NCBI GenBank assembly: GCA_018713365.1
Contig: DVOU01000008.1
Coordinates: 33,646 to 97,645 of the forward strand
DNA length: 64,000 nucleotides
Origin: Pullichristensenella excrementipullorum
GTDB lineage: Bacteria > Bacillota > Clostridia > Christensenellales > Aristaeellaceae
Direction: 5' to 3'
Part shown: in pieces, positions 32,701 to 39,318 of the stretch
Numbering within the stretch: position 1 is the stretch's first letter
Layout of the letters: the number at the start of each line of letters is the position of its first letter
Notes under the pieces: generated by a model
Told to the model about the DNA's origin: nothing
What the model saw: only the letters and a program-made list of their open reading frames with translations
Database searches by the model: none
Program-made: the position numbers and the translations under genes

Positions 32701-33299
32701 TTGACCTTGTCCCACGGCACGAGCTTTTTCATCTCGTCGTACTCGATGCCGTCGATCTTCTGGATCTCGTGGGAGGTGCGGAAGCCGTCGAAGAAGTGCA
32801 GGAAGGGCACGGAGGCCTTCAGCGCGGACACATGGGCGACCAGCGCCATGTCCATCGCTTCCTGCACGCTGTTGGAGGCCAGCATGGCAAAGCCGGTCTG
32901 GCGGCAGGCCATGACGTCGGAATGGTCGCCGAAGATCGACAGCGCGTGATAGGCCAGCGCGCGGGCGGAAACGTGGAACACGCCCGGCAGCAGCTCGCCG
33001 GAGATCTTGTACATGTTGGGGATCATCAGCAGCAGGCCCTGGGAAGCGGTGAAGGTGCTGGTCAGCGCGCCCGCGGCAAGGGAGCCATGCACAGCGCCGG
33101 CGGCGCCGCCTTCGGACTGCATCTCGGCGATGCGGACCTTCTGGCCAAAGAGGTTGTCGCGGCCCTGCGCAGCCCACTCATCGGCCACTTCGGCCATGGG
33201 GGAGGAAGGCGTGATGGGGTAGATCGCTGCCACATCGCTGAACGCGTATGCGACGTGGCTGACGGCGGTATTGCCGTCCACGGTCATCTTGATGCTCAA
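29733..33299 (-). CDS. nifJ: Pyruvate:ferredoxin (flavodoxin) oxidoreductase
   Basis: PFOR converts pyruvate and CoA to acetyl-CoA, CO2 and reduced ferredoxin. The 1188-residue single-chain enzyme has domain I (DGNTAVSHVAYAFSDVAAIY and YPITPSSPMAE), domain III, two 4Fe-4S ferredoxin motifs (CIQCCQCAMVCPHAC and CTGCENCAQVCPAK), a further Cys cluster (ACAGCGETPY) and the TPP-binding region (GDGWAYDIGYGGLDHVLAQG). The start was set at TTG 33299, giving MSIKMTVDGNTA, because AGGAGG is then 8 bases away; ATG 33287 is the alternative. It is monocistronic with a strong promoter. Confidence 0.98.
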   Translation of the reverse strand: MSIKMTVDGNTAVSHVAYAFSDVAAIYPITPSSPMAEVADEWAAQGRDNLFGQKVRIAEMQSEGGAAGAVHGSLAAGALTSTFTASQGLLLMIPNMYKISGELLPGVFHVSARALAYHALSIFGDHSDVMACRQTGFAMLASNSVQEAMDMALVAHVSALKASVPFLHFFDGFRTSHEIQKIDGIEYDEMKKLVPWDKVKAFRERALNPEHPHQSGTAQNPDIYFQGREAANKYYLATPDIVEEVMNEVGELTGRRYKLFDYVGAPDADRVIIAMGSGCDAAEETVNYLNKRGEKVGLVKVHLYRPFSMKHFLAAIPATCKKIAVLDRTKESGSLGEPLYLDVCSALREAGKNDILVVGGRYGLGSKEFNPTMVKAVYDNLAKDEPKNHFTVGIVDDVTGTSLELGEKIDASPEGLVSCMFYGLGSDGTVGANKNSIKIIGDHTDMYAQAYFSYDSKKSGGITVSHLRFGKSPIMSTYLIDSADFIACHNPAYVTKYDMLSALKDGGVFLLNSPWTAEEMEEQLPASMKQALAKKHARFYTVDAIKLAREVGMGGRINTIMQAAFFKLANVILYEQADEYMKAYAKKAYGKKGDEVVKKNWDAIDIAISGLVEIPVPAEWANATTGAVPVKVEATEYFDEVIQPILAQEGDKLPVSKLDPAGVVPTGTTKYEKRGIAVMVPEWQIDNCIQCCQCAMVCPHACIRPYMVDDEGKANAPETFATKPALGPKFKGLTFRMQVSPLDCTGCENCAQVCPAKNKALVMKPLATQTAEEKNWEYAQTLPEFKGEAHPKTIKDAQLKKPLFEFSGACAGCGETPYVKLVTQLFGDRMIVANATGCSSIYGGSAPTCPYTTNNEGHGPAWANSLFEDNAEFGFGMNLAVTQRRKKLADTVAKLIAIPYCDEEIQAAGKEWLEGMDDAEASKAAGAKLLAACKKATDPARDLTGTPSEAAWLANGKVCPCEACTLAREVIADADMLTKKSIWIFGGDGWAYDIGYGGLDHVLAQGEDVNVLVLDTEVYSNTGGQASKSTPTGSVAKFAAAGKRTRKKDLGLMAMSYGYVYVAQVAMGADMNQLIKAMTEAEAYKGPSLIIAYAPCINHGIKMNQAQAEIKKAVAAGYWTMYRYNPDLENPLTVDSKDPTESYQDFIKGENRYASLLRQFPDVAPALFEESEAEARKRLETYKRMAGK

Positions 33300-33353
33300 G
33301 TGGAGGACCTCCTTTATGGAATGGGTTTGAACCGAATGACCTGTACCATTATA

Positions 33354-33382
33354 ATTATAAAGAAACACACGCACAAAGTCAA
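33354..33382 (-). promoter_or_regulatory. Promoter of nifJ
   Basis: Minus strand TTGACT (33377-33382), 17 bases, TATAAT (33354-33359). Confidence 0.85.
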
Positions 33383-33505
33383 GGGAAAAGGCGTTAAAGG
33401 GCGCGGCGCGCTTCATGCCGAAAGCGCCTTTTCCGCGCGCCGCGATGGCCGGTGCGCCTTATGTCCGCGCCGCAGCGCGCAGGGCGGCAAAGCGCGGCTT
33501 TTCCC

Positions 33506-33979
33506 CTATGGCCGGGCGCGGCGCTCCTTGCGCATGAGCCTGCGGCGCTCGCCGTCGGCCCATTCGGCGCGCTCCTCCTCCGTCTCGAGGACCAGGCCCG
33601 GCACTTCGGTGGGCTCGCCGTTTTCGTCCAGCGCCACCATCACCAGATAGGCGCGGTTGACCGGGTCGCGCTGGCCGTTGAGGCGCTCGACGTAGGTATC
33701 CACGCGCACCTCCATGCTGGTGCGGCCCACGTAGGTGACGCGCGCCGCCAGGACCACCGTGTCGTCGATATTGGCGGCGTGGAGAAAGGAAAGTTCGTCC
33801 ACGGAGGCCGTGGTCACGGGCCGCCCCGCGTGCCGCCGCGCCGCCACCGCCGCCGTTACGTCGATCCACGCCATCAATTGGCCGCCAAAGAGGCGGTGCG
33901 CGCCGTTGACGTGCTGCGGCATGATGATCTGCACCTGTTCGGTGTAGGAATCCCGCGCCCGGCGCAGGGGTCTGTCCAT
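33506..33979 (-). CDS. Acyl-CoA thioesterase, hotdog fold (YciA-like)
   Basis: The 157-residue protein has the hotdog-fold acyl-CoA thioesterase signature VNGAHRLFGGQLMAWIDVTA (about 24-43), with Asn, paired Gly and Asp in the usual places, followed by VTTASVDELSFLHAA. The C-terminus is strongly charged (ERAEWADGERRRLMRKERR). It probably hydrolyses acyl-CoA thioesters in the cytosol. ATG 33979 has an ACGAGGTGA site. It follows the amidase gene at 18 bases, so belongs to the TetR-amidase-thioesterase unit. Confidence 0.9.
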   Translation of the reverse strand: MDRPLRRARDSYTEQVQIIMPQHVNGAHRLFGGQLMAWIDVTAAVAARRHAGRPVTTASVDELSFLHAANIDDTVVLAARVTYVGRTSMEVRVDTYVERLNGQRDPVNRAYLVMVALDENGEPTEVPGLVLETEEERAEWADGERRRLMRKERRARP

Positions 33980-33997
33980 AGGTGTCACCTCGTTCGT

Positions 33998-34924
33998 TTA
34001 TCGGCCCATGTAGGCGCAAATGCCCTCGACCATGCCCTGCACCAGAAGCTGCTGGTAGGCGGGGTCGTTGAGCTTGTAGTCCTCTTCCTCGTTGGTCATG
34101 AAGCCCATCTCCACCAGGATGCTGGGCACTTCCGACCAGTTGAGGCCGGTGTAGGTATCGCGGCGGAAGATGCCGTCGCTCTCCGCACCCGTGGCCTCGA
34201 CCATGGCGGGCAAGAGCGCCTCGGCGGCGCGCATGCACTCGTCGGCGTTCGTCCCCGTCTTGCGGATGTAGAGGCCGATGCCCTGCGCGCTTTTGTTGGT
34301 GGAGCCGTTGCAGTGGATGCGCAGGACCAGATCCACGCCCAGTTCGTTCATCATGATGGCGCGCTCCTGGTTGGAGATGTCCACGTCGTTGGTCTCGCGC
34401 GTCATGTAGACCTCGCAGCCCAGCGCCTCCAGAGCGTCGCGCAGTTGCAGGGAGATGTCCAGATTGACTTCGTATTCCGGCACGCCGGTAAAGCGGCCGG
34501 AGGTGCCGGAGGCGACCTTGGCCTTCGTTTCGGAACTGCCGGGGGCAATGGCCTCCTGCGCGCTGTTGGCGTGCGCCTGATGGCCGGGGTCGATGCCGAT
34601 CTTCACGCCGGTGAGGCGGCCCGGGTCGCGCGTGGGCTGCGGCGGCACGGTGGGCATCTGCGCCGGCAGCAGGGAGAAGATGTCTCCCGACGCGGACGCC
34701 TCGGGGGCCTGCGCGCTTTCCGGGGTCGGCGCGAAGAGCAGCCTGGCCGGCTGCGTGGGCGCAGCCGCGTCCTCCGGGGCGGTCGCGTCCGCCGCCGGGG
34801 CGGAAGTGGGCGCGGGCTGCATCTCCAGCGGACGGGGCGAGGCATGCGGCGCGGCATCCTCGGCGATGGCGGCGCAGGCAAGCGTCAGCATGAGGGCGAT
34901 GAGCAGACAGAACAGGCGTTTCAT
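33998..34924 (-). CDS. Exported N-acetylmuramoyl-L-alanine amidase (Amidase_3)
   Basis: The enzyme cuts the bond between muramic acid and the peptide stem. The 308-residue product has a signal peptide (LLIALMLTLACAAIAED), a long Pro/Ala linker (about 22-100) and an Amidase_3 domain with the zinc ligands in GIDPGHQAHAN, EYEVNLDISLQL (Glu) and LVLRIHCNGS, and the catalytic Glu in SILVEMGFMTNEEE. It resembles CwlD/AmiC-type enzymes; CwlD acts in spore cortex formation, but this link is only suggested. Its ATG overlaps the TetR stop (ATGA). Confidence 0.93.
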   Translation of the reverse strand: MKRLFCLLIALMLTLACAAIAEDAAPHASPRPLEMQPAPTSAPAADATAPEDAAAPTQPARLLFAPTPESAQAPEASASGDIFSLLPAQMPTVPPQPTRDPGRLTGVKIGIDPGHQAHANSAQEAIAPGSSETKAKVASGTSGRFTGVPEYEVNLDISLQLRDALEALGCEVYMTRETNDVDISNQERAIMMNELGVDLVLRIHCNGSTNKSAQGIGLYIRKTGTNADECMRAAEALLPAMVEATGAESDGIFRRDTYTGLNWSEVPSILVEMGFMTNEEEDYKLNDPAYQQLLVQGMVEGICAYMGR

Positions 34925-35625
34925 TTTTCCTCCTTCGCCGCCTCGAGGTCGGGCAGCAGCGCGCGGCAGGTCCTGAGTACGCGGTCGATGTCGAAGAGGC
35001 GCACCGAGCCGTAGGGGGCGTTGAGCAACAGCTCCACGCTGTCGCGGTAGACGTTGAGGGCGTCGATGACGGAAACGACGCTCTCCGGCTTGCCCTCGCC
35101 GGCGATGAGCAAGCGCGCGGCCTCGTCCTCGACGTCGTGCGCCAGCATCAGAAGCAGCCGGCCGATGCCGCCAATTTGCCGGGTGTAGAACGTGCCTTCG
35201 CGCACGCCCTGCACGACGATCTCGTCCATCACCGGGCCGAGCTGGGCAAGCGTCACTTCGCGGATGGCGCGCAGAAGCGCCGCGTCGCCGCCGCGGAAGC
35301 AGACGTTCAGCACCATCTGCACAAATTCCGGCTGCTCGCGCTCGAAGATGTTCACCAGCGCGAAGAGGCGGTTGAGCTTTTCCAGCGCCCCCAGCGAGGA
35401 GGCGCGCAACTCCCGCGCCGCCTGGGTGAACTTCCGTTCCGCGCGGCGGGCGCTGACGGCCTCCAGCACGGCCATTTTCGATTCAAAGTGGTGGTAGAAG
35501 CCGCCCTTGGAAAGCCCCATGGCGTCCAGTATGTCCTGAACGGAGGTCTCCTCGTAGCCGCGCTCGAAAAACAGCGCCTCGGCGGTGTCGAGGATGGCCT
35601 GACGGCGCAGATCGCCTTTCTTCAT
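34921..35625 (-). CDS. TetR/AcrR-family transcriptional regulator
   Basis: The 234-residue protein has the TetR helix-turn-helix at about 8-54 (RRQAILDTAEALFFERGYEE and VQDILDAMGLSKGGFYHHFE). The rest is an all-helical ligand domain with no obvious ligand. It is the first gene of a unit with amidase and thioesterase genes and overlaps the amidase start. A role in cell-wall or lipid stress control is possible but unproven; it may also control itself, as its promoter contains an AT-rich partial palindrome (TAATTATA). Confidence 0.93.
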   Translation of the reverse strand: MKKGDLRRQAILDTAEALFFERGYEETSVQDILDAMGLSKGGFYHHFESKMAVLEAVSARRAERKFTQAARELRASSLGALEKLNRLFALVNIFEREQPEFVQMVLNVCFRGGDAALLRAIREVTLAQLGPVMDEIVVQGVREGTFYTRQIGGIGRLLLMLAHDVEDEAARLLIAGEGKPESVVSVIDALNVYRDSVELLLNAPYGSVRLFDIDRVLRTCRALLPDLEAAKEEK

Positions 35626-35652
35626 TGGTACGCCCTCCTTGTCCTGTGTCTA

Positions 35653-35682
35653 ATTATAGCAGAACAAACCGAAGTCCGTCAA
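35653..35682 (-). promoter_or_regulatory. Promoter of the TetR unit
   Basis: Minus strand TTGACG (35677-35682), 18 bases, TATAAT (35653-35658), TG-extended. Confidence 0.8.
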
Positions 35683-35806
35683 CGGCAAAGGCGGCGAAAA
35701 GCGGCGAAAGCGCGCCGGGAAAGCCCTGCGGGGCGGGGGCAGGGCCGCCGCCGCTTGCCTTTGCGGGGGAATTTTTCCGTCGCGGGCCTTGTCCGCGCTC
35801 CGCGCC

Positions 35807-35835
35807 TTGACTTTCGGCCCTCGGGCTGGTATCAT
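35807..35835 (+). promoter_or_regulatory. Promoter of thiN
   Basis: TTGACT (35807-35812), 17 bases, TATCAT (35830-35835). The leader is too short for a TPP riboswitch. Confidence 0.75.
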
Positions 35836-35856
35836 AGCCGCGTGGAGGTGAGGCGC

Positions 35857-36492
35857 ATGGAAAAGCGCTGCTGGATCGTGGGCGCGGGGGATTTCTGCGC
35901 GCGGGGCTGGTCGCCCAAGTCGGGCGATCTGGTGATCGCCGCCGACGGAGGGCAGGGGGCGCTTTCCCGCCTGCACGCGCGCGCGGACATCGTGGTGGGC
36001 GATTTCGACTCCCTGCGCGAAGCGCCCGACGGCGGCGAAGTGGTGCGCCTGCCCGCGGAAAAGGACGATACGGACATGGTGGCGGCGCTGCGCCTCGCCC
36101 TTGCGCGCGGCTGCCGCGATATACGCATCTACGGGGCCGCCGGGGGCCGCATCGACCACACCATCGCCAATCTGCAATCGCTCAACTTCCTCGCCCGGCA
36201 GGGGGCGCGCGGCGTGCTGGTGGAGGAGCATTACAGCGTAACCTCGATCCTCAACGGCGAAATTCGCTTTGCCGCCGCGAGCCGGGGCATGCTCTCGGTG
36301 TTCGCGCAGGGCGGCGAGGCGCGGGGGGTATATCTGGAGGGCCTGAAATACCCGCAGCACGGCTTCACGTTGCGCGACGACTACCCCATGGGCGTGAGCA
36401 ACGAATTTACCGGCGTTCCCGCCCGCGTGGCGGTGACGGACGGCCTGCTGCTGGTGGCGTGGACGGGGGAGGCCGTGGTGGAAGGGATATGA
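35857..36492 (+). CDS. thiN: Thiamine pyrophosphokinase
   Basis: ThiN makes thiamine diphosphate from thiamine and ATP, the cofactor of PFOR among others. The 211-residue product has the family motifs VIAADGGQGALSRL, DIVVGDFDSL, KDDTDMVAALRLAL (about 68-81) and GAAGGRIDHTIANLQSL, then the C-terminal thiamine-binding half (GFTLRDDYPMGVSNEFTG). GTGGAGGTGAGGCGC precedes the ATG. McrB follows only 42 bases later, with no clear promoter between. Confidence 0.95.
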   Translation: MEKRCWIVGAGDFCARGWSPKSGDLVIAADGGQGALSRLHARADIVVGDFDSLREAPDGGEVVRLPAEKDDTDMVAALRLALARGCRDIRIYGAAGGRIDHTIANLQSLNFLARQGARGVLVEEHYSVTSILNGEIRFAAASRGMLSVFAQGGEARGVYLEGLKYPQHGFTLRDDYPMGVSNEFTGVPARVAVTDGLLLVAWTGEAVVEGI

Positions 36493-36534
36493 CGGGTGTG
36501 CGCAAAAGCAAAACGATCACAAGGAGGCCGCGGA

Positions 36535-38169
36535 ATGTTTGACCATTCTCTGTTGTGCGATACGCTTGCAGCATATAAACAGGATCTTTCTTCCGCATGG
36601 TGGGACGCGGAGGCCTATAAATGGGAAGCCGTAAAATGGTTCCAGGATAATTGGGACATCAACGCGCCGGACTTTGCGGACATGCTGGAACGCAGCCTCG
36701 CAAAGACAAGCAATCTCCTGGTGTCTGCCAACAATTTTCCCAGGCAGATGATCATTGGTTTTGCAAAAGCCTCTCCAGAAGAAGTGCGCGCCATGTTTAT
36801 TGCCTTGTTTGATGAGAGCAAGGATGTCGTGAAGCGCATAGAGGCGTTCAAATTTGGCGCCGCCGAGTTGTTGAAAAAGTATGGAGGCAATGCCATACAG
36901 CACTATCAGTATGAAAACCCCATCAGCATATATCTCTGGCTGCGCTATCCTGATAAGTATTACATCTACAAATTTGGCGAAATAAAAGCCGTCGCCAGCG
37001 AACTGGCTGCGGACTATCGCTTCAAAAAGGGCGCCTACGCCGACAACATCCGCAATTTCCTGCGTTTGTACGACGAACTCAACGCCGCTCTCAAAGAGGA
37101 CGCGGAATTGGCGGCGCTGCTGAAGGCGCGTCTGACAGACGCCTGTTACCCCGACCCGGAACTGAAAACGCTGACCAGCGACTTCGGGTTTTACATCAGC
37201 CGTTCCCGCGCGCAGAAAGCTGCCGCCGAAGCGGGAGGATTCACCGCTGAAGAAGATATGCCGCAGGATGCCGCCTCCGGCGCGGAAGCATCCGACGCCG
37301 CGTCGGCCTGCGAAGCGTATACATATACAAAGGATGACTTCCTCCGCGACGTCTACCTGTCGGAAAAGCGCTATGAGAACCTCGTCGCCGTACTGCGCAA
37401 CAAGAAGAACATCATTCTGCAAGGCGCGCCGGGCGTGGGCAAGACGTTCGCCGCGAAGCGTCTGGCCTGGTCGATGATGGGGATAGTGGATGACCGTCGT
37501 ATCGAATTTGTGCAGTTCCATCAGAACTATTCCTACGAGGATTTCATGCTCGGCTACAAGCCCGTCGAGGACGGATTCGCGCTGAAATACGGCGTCTTTT
37601 ACCGCTTCTGTCAGAAGGCGGCAAGCCAGCCGGATCAGGAGTTTTTTTTCATCATCGACGAAATCAACCGCGGCAACCTCAGCAAGATCTTCGGCGAACT
37701 GCTGATGCTCATCGAAAGGGATTATCGCGGCACGAAGGCGACGCTGGCTTACGATGGCCTTTCCTTCTGCGTGCCCAAAAATCTCTACATCATCGGCATG
37801 ATGAACACAGCCGACCGCAGCCTTGCCATGATCGACTATGCGCTGCGCCGCCGCTTCAGTTTTTTTGAAATGGAGCCGGGCTTTGATTCCGAAGGCTTCC
37901 TGCGCTATCAGAGCAGTCTCAACGACGAGACGCTGAACGAACTTCTTGCCCGCGTCCGGGAACTGAATCGGGAGATCGCCCTGGACAAGTCTCTGGGCAA
38001 GGGCTTCTGCATCGGCCACAGCTACTTTTGCGGCAGGGACATCTGCACGGAAGAATGGCTGCACTCCATCGTGGACTACGACATACTGCCCATGCTGCGC
38101 GAATACTGGTTTGACGACGATGCCAAATTCCAGCGTTGGGAAAACATTTTGCAGGGCGTGTTTCAATGA
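36535..38169 (+). CDS. mcrB: McrB-type AAA+ GTPase of a modification-dependent restriction system
   Basis: McrB is the GTP-driven motor that, with McrC, cuts DNA carrying modified cytosines. The 544-residue protein has an N-terminal domain of about 230 residues (presumed DNA-recognition; no EVE or known McrB_N match that I can name), a Glu/Ala/Ser linker, then an AAA+ domain with Walker A GAPGVGKT (near 297), Walker B FFIIDEINRGN and the McrB signature MNTADRSLAMIDYALRRRF. AAGGAGG lies 7 bases before the ATG. Its stop overlaps the mcrC start (ATGA). GC is somewhat lower than its neighbours, especially in the N-terminal part, as expected for a mobile defence gene. Confidence 0.95.
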   Translation: MFDHSLLCDTLAAYKQDLSSAWWDAEAYKWEAVKWFQDNWDINAPDFADMLERSLAKTSNLLVSANNFPRQMIIGFAKASPEEVRAMFIALFDESKDVVKRIEAFKFGAAELLKKYGGNAIQHYQYENPISIYLWLRYPDKYYIYKFGEIKAVASELAADYRFKKGAYADNIRNFLRLYDELNAALKEDAELAALLKARLTDACYPDPELKTLTSDFGFYISRSRAQKAAAEAGGFTAEEDMPQDAASGAEASDAASACEAYTYTKDDFLRDVYLSEKRYENLVAVLRNKKNIILQGAPGVGKTFAAKRLAWSMMGIVDDRRIEFVQFHQNYSYEDFMLGYKPVEDGFALKYGVFYRFCQKAASQPDQEFFFIIDEINRGNLSKIFGELLMLIERDYRGTKATLAYDGLSFCVPKNLYIIGMMNTADRSLAMIDYALRRRFSFFEMEPGFDSEGFLRYQSSLNDETLNELLARVRELNREIALDKSLGKGFCIGHSYFCGRDICTEEWLHSIVDYDILPMLREYWFDDDAKFQRWENILQGVFQ

Positions 38170-39230
38170 CGAAGGACAAGAGCATTCTCATCAAAAACAT
38201 CTATTACATGCTCTCTTACGCCTTCACGGCGCTGGAGCAGGGCGGATATGAGGATGTCGCCGCCGAAGAATTTGAAAACCTGCACGACCTTTTCGCTGCC
38301 ATACTCGCCAAGGGGATCAGCCGGTTGTTGAAACAGGGGCTGTATCGGGAGTATGTGCCGCGACGGGAGGAACTCGCCGCGCTTCGGGGCAAGCTGGAGA
38401 TGCCAGGCACCATCCGTGACCGCCTCGCCCGCAAACGGCTGCTTGCCTGCGAATACGATGTGCTTTCCGAAAACTGCCAGCTCAACCGCATCCTCAAAAC
38501 GACAGCCCTGCTCCTTCTCCGCCACGCGCGGGTAGCGCAGGCGCGCAAGGATGACCTGAAGCGGGTATTGCTCTTCTTTGCCGACGTGGAGACCATCGAA
38601 CCCGGCAATATCCGCTGGTCATCCATCCGCTTCCAGCGCAACAACGCCACTTATCGCTTGCTCATCGGCCTGTGCCGTCTTATAGTCGAGGGGATGCTCC
38701 TGACCACGGACAGCGGGGACTACCGGCTGGCCTCCTTCCTCGACGCGCAGCGCATGGAGCGCCTGTACGAAAAATTCATCCTCGAATACTACATCCGGGA
38801 ATGTCCCTGGCTCACGGCAAACGCCGCTCAGATCCCTTGGGCTTTGGACGATGGAGCGGACGCGATGTTGCCCGTCATGCGCAGCGACATCACGCTGAGG
38901 CGGGGCAGCGACGTACTCATCATTGACGCCAAGTATTACGCGCACACGACGCAGACGCGCTTCGACGCTCATACACTCCATTCCGCCAACCTCTATCAGA
39001 TCTTCACCTACGTCAAAAACAGGGACGCGGCGTTCGGAAACGCGCCGCATCGCGTTTCCGGGCTGCTGCTCTACGCGGCGACGGACGAGGCCATACAACC
39101 AGACAGTCGCTATCAGATGTGCGGAAACACGATCAGCGTGCGCACGCTTGACCTGAACCGTGAATTTTCCCAAATCGCCGCGCAACTGAACGCCATTGCC
39201 GAAGAACACTTTGGCGGCGGACGCGGCTGA
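38166..39230 (+). CDS. mcrC: McrC-type nuclease subunit
   Basis: McrC carries the nuclease and stimulates McrB GTPase. The 354-residue protein shows the family N-terminus (ILIKNIYYMLSYAF), the GTIRDRLARKRLLACEYDVL middle region and a PD-(D/E)xK core with MRSDITLRRGSDVLIIDAKYY (Asp ... Asp-x-Lys, near 240-259). It is translationally coupled to mcrB. The pair is complete and both active sites look intact. A strong terminator follows. Confidence 0.95.
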   Translation: MTKDKSILIKNIYYMLSYAFTALEQGGYEDVAAEEFENLHDLFAAILAKGISRLLKQGLYREYVPRREELAALRGKLEMPGTIRDRLARKRLLACEYDVLSENCQLNRILKTTALLLLRHARVAQARKDDLKRVLLFFADVETIEPGNIRWSSIRFQRNNATYRLLIGLCRLIVEGMLLTTDSGDYRLASFLDAQRMERLYEKFILEYYIRECPWLTANAAQIPWALDDGADAMLPVMRSDITLRRGSDVLIIDAKYYAHTTQTRFDAHTLHSANLYQIFTYVKNRDAAFGNAPHRVSGLLLYAATDEAIQPDSRYQMCGNTISVRTLDLNREFSQIAAQLNAIAEEHFGGGRG

Positions 39231-39266
39231 ACGTGGTGTCGGCATGTTTCCCTGCACTCTGAAACA

Positions 39267-39310
39267 AAACCCCCGAGGCACATCGGGAAACGATGCCTCG
39301 GGGGTTTTTC
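39267..39310. terminator. Bidirectional terminator between mcrC and hppA
   Basis: AAAACCCCCGAGGCA and its complement (39267-39280, 39294-39308), with T tracts on both strands. Confidence 0.92.
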
Positions 39311-39318
39311 TGCCCTTT

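Noticed and set aside
29550..33650. Very long open frame on the plus strand opposite nifJ (over 1300 codons)
   Set aside because: Mirror frame of a GC-rich gene; the peptide is Gly/Val/His/Leu-rich low complexity, with no family match, while nifJ on the other strand is certain.
35836..35856. TPP riboswitch before thiN
   Set aside because: The leader is about 15 bases long.
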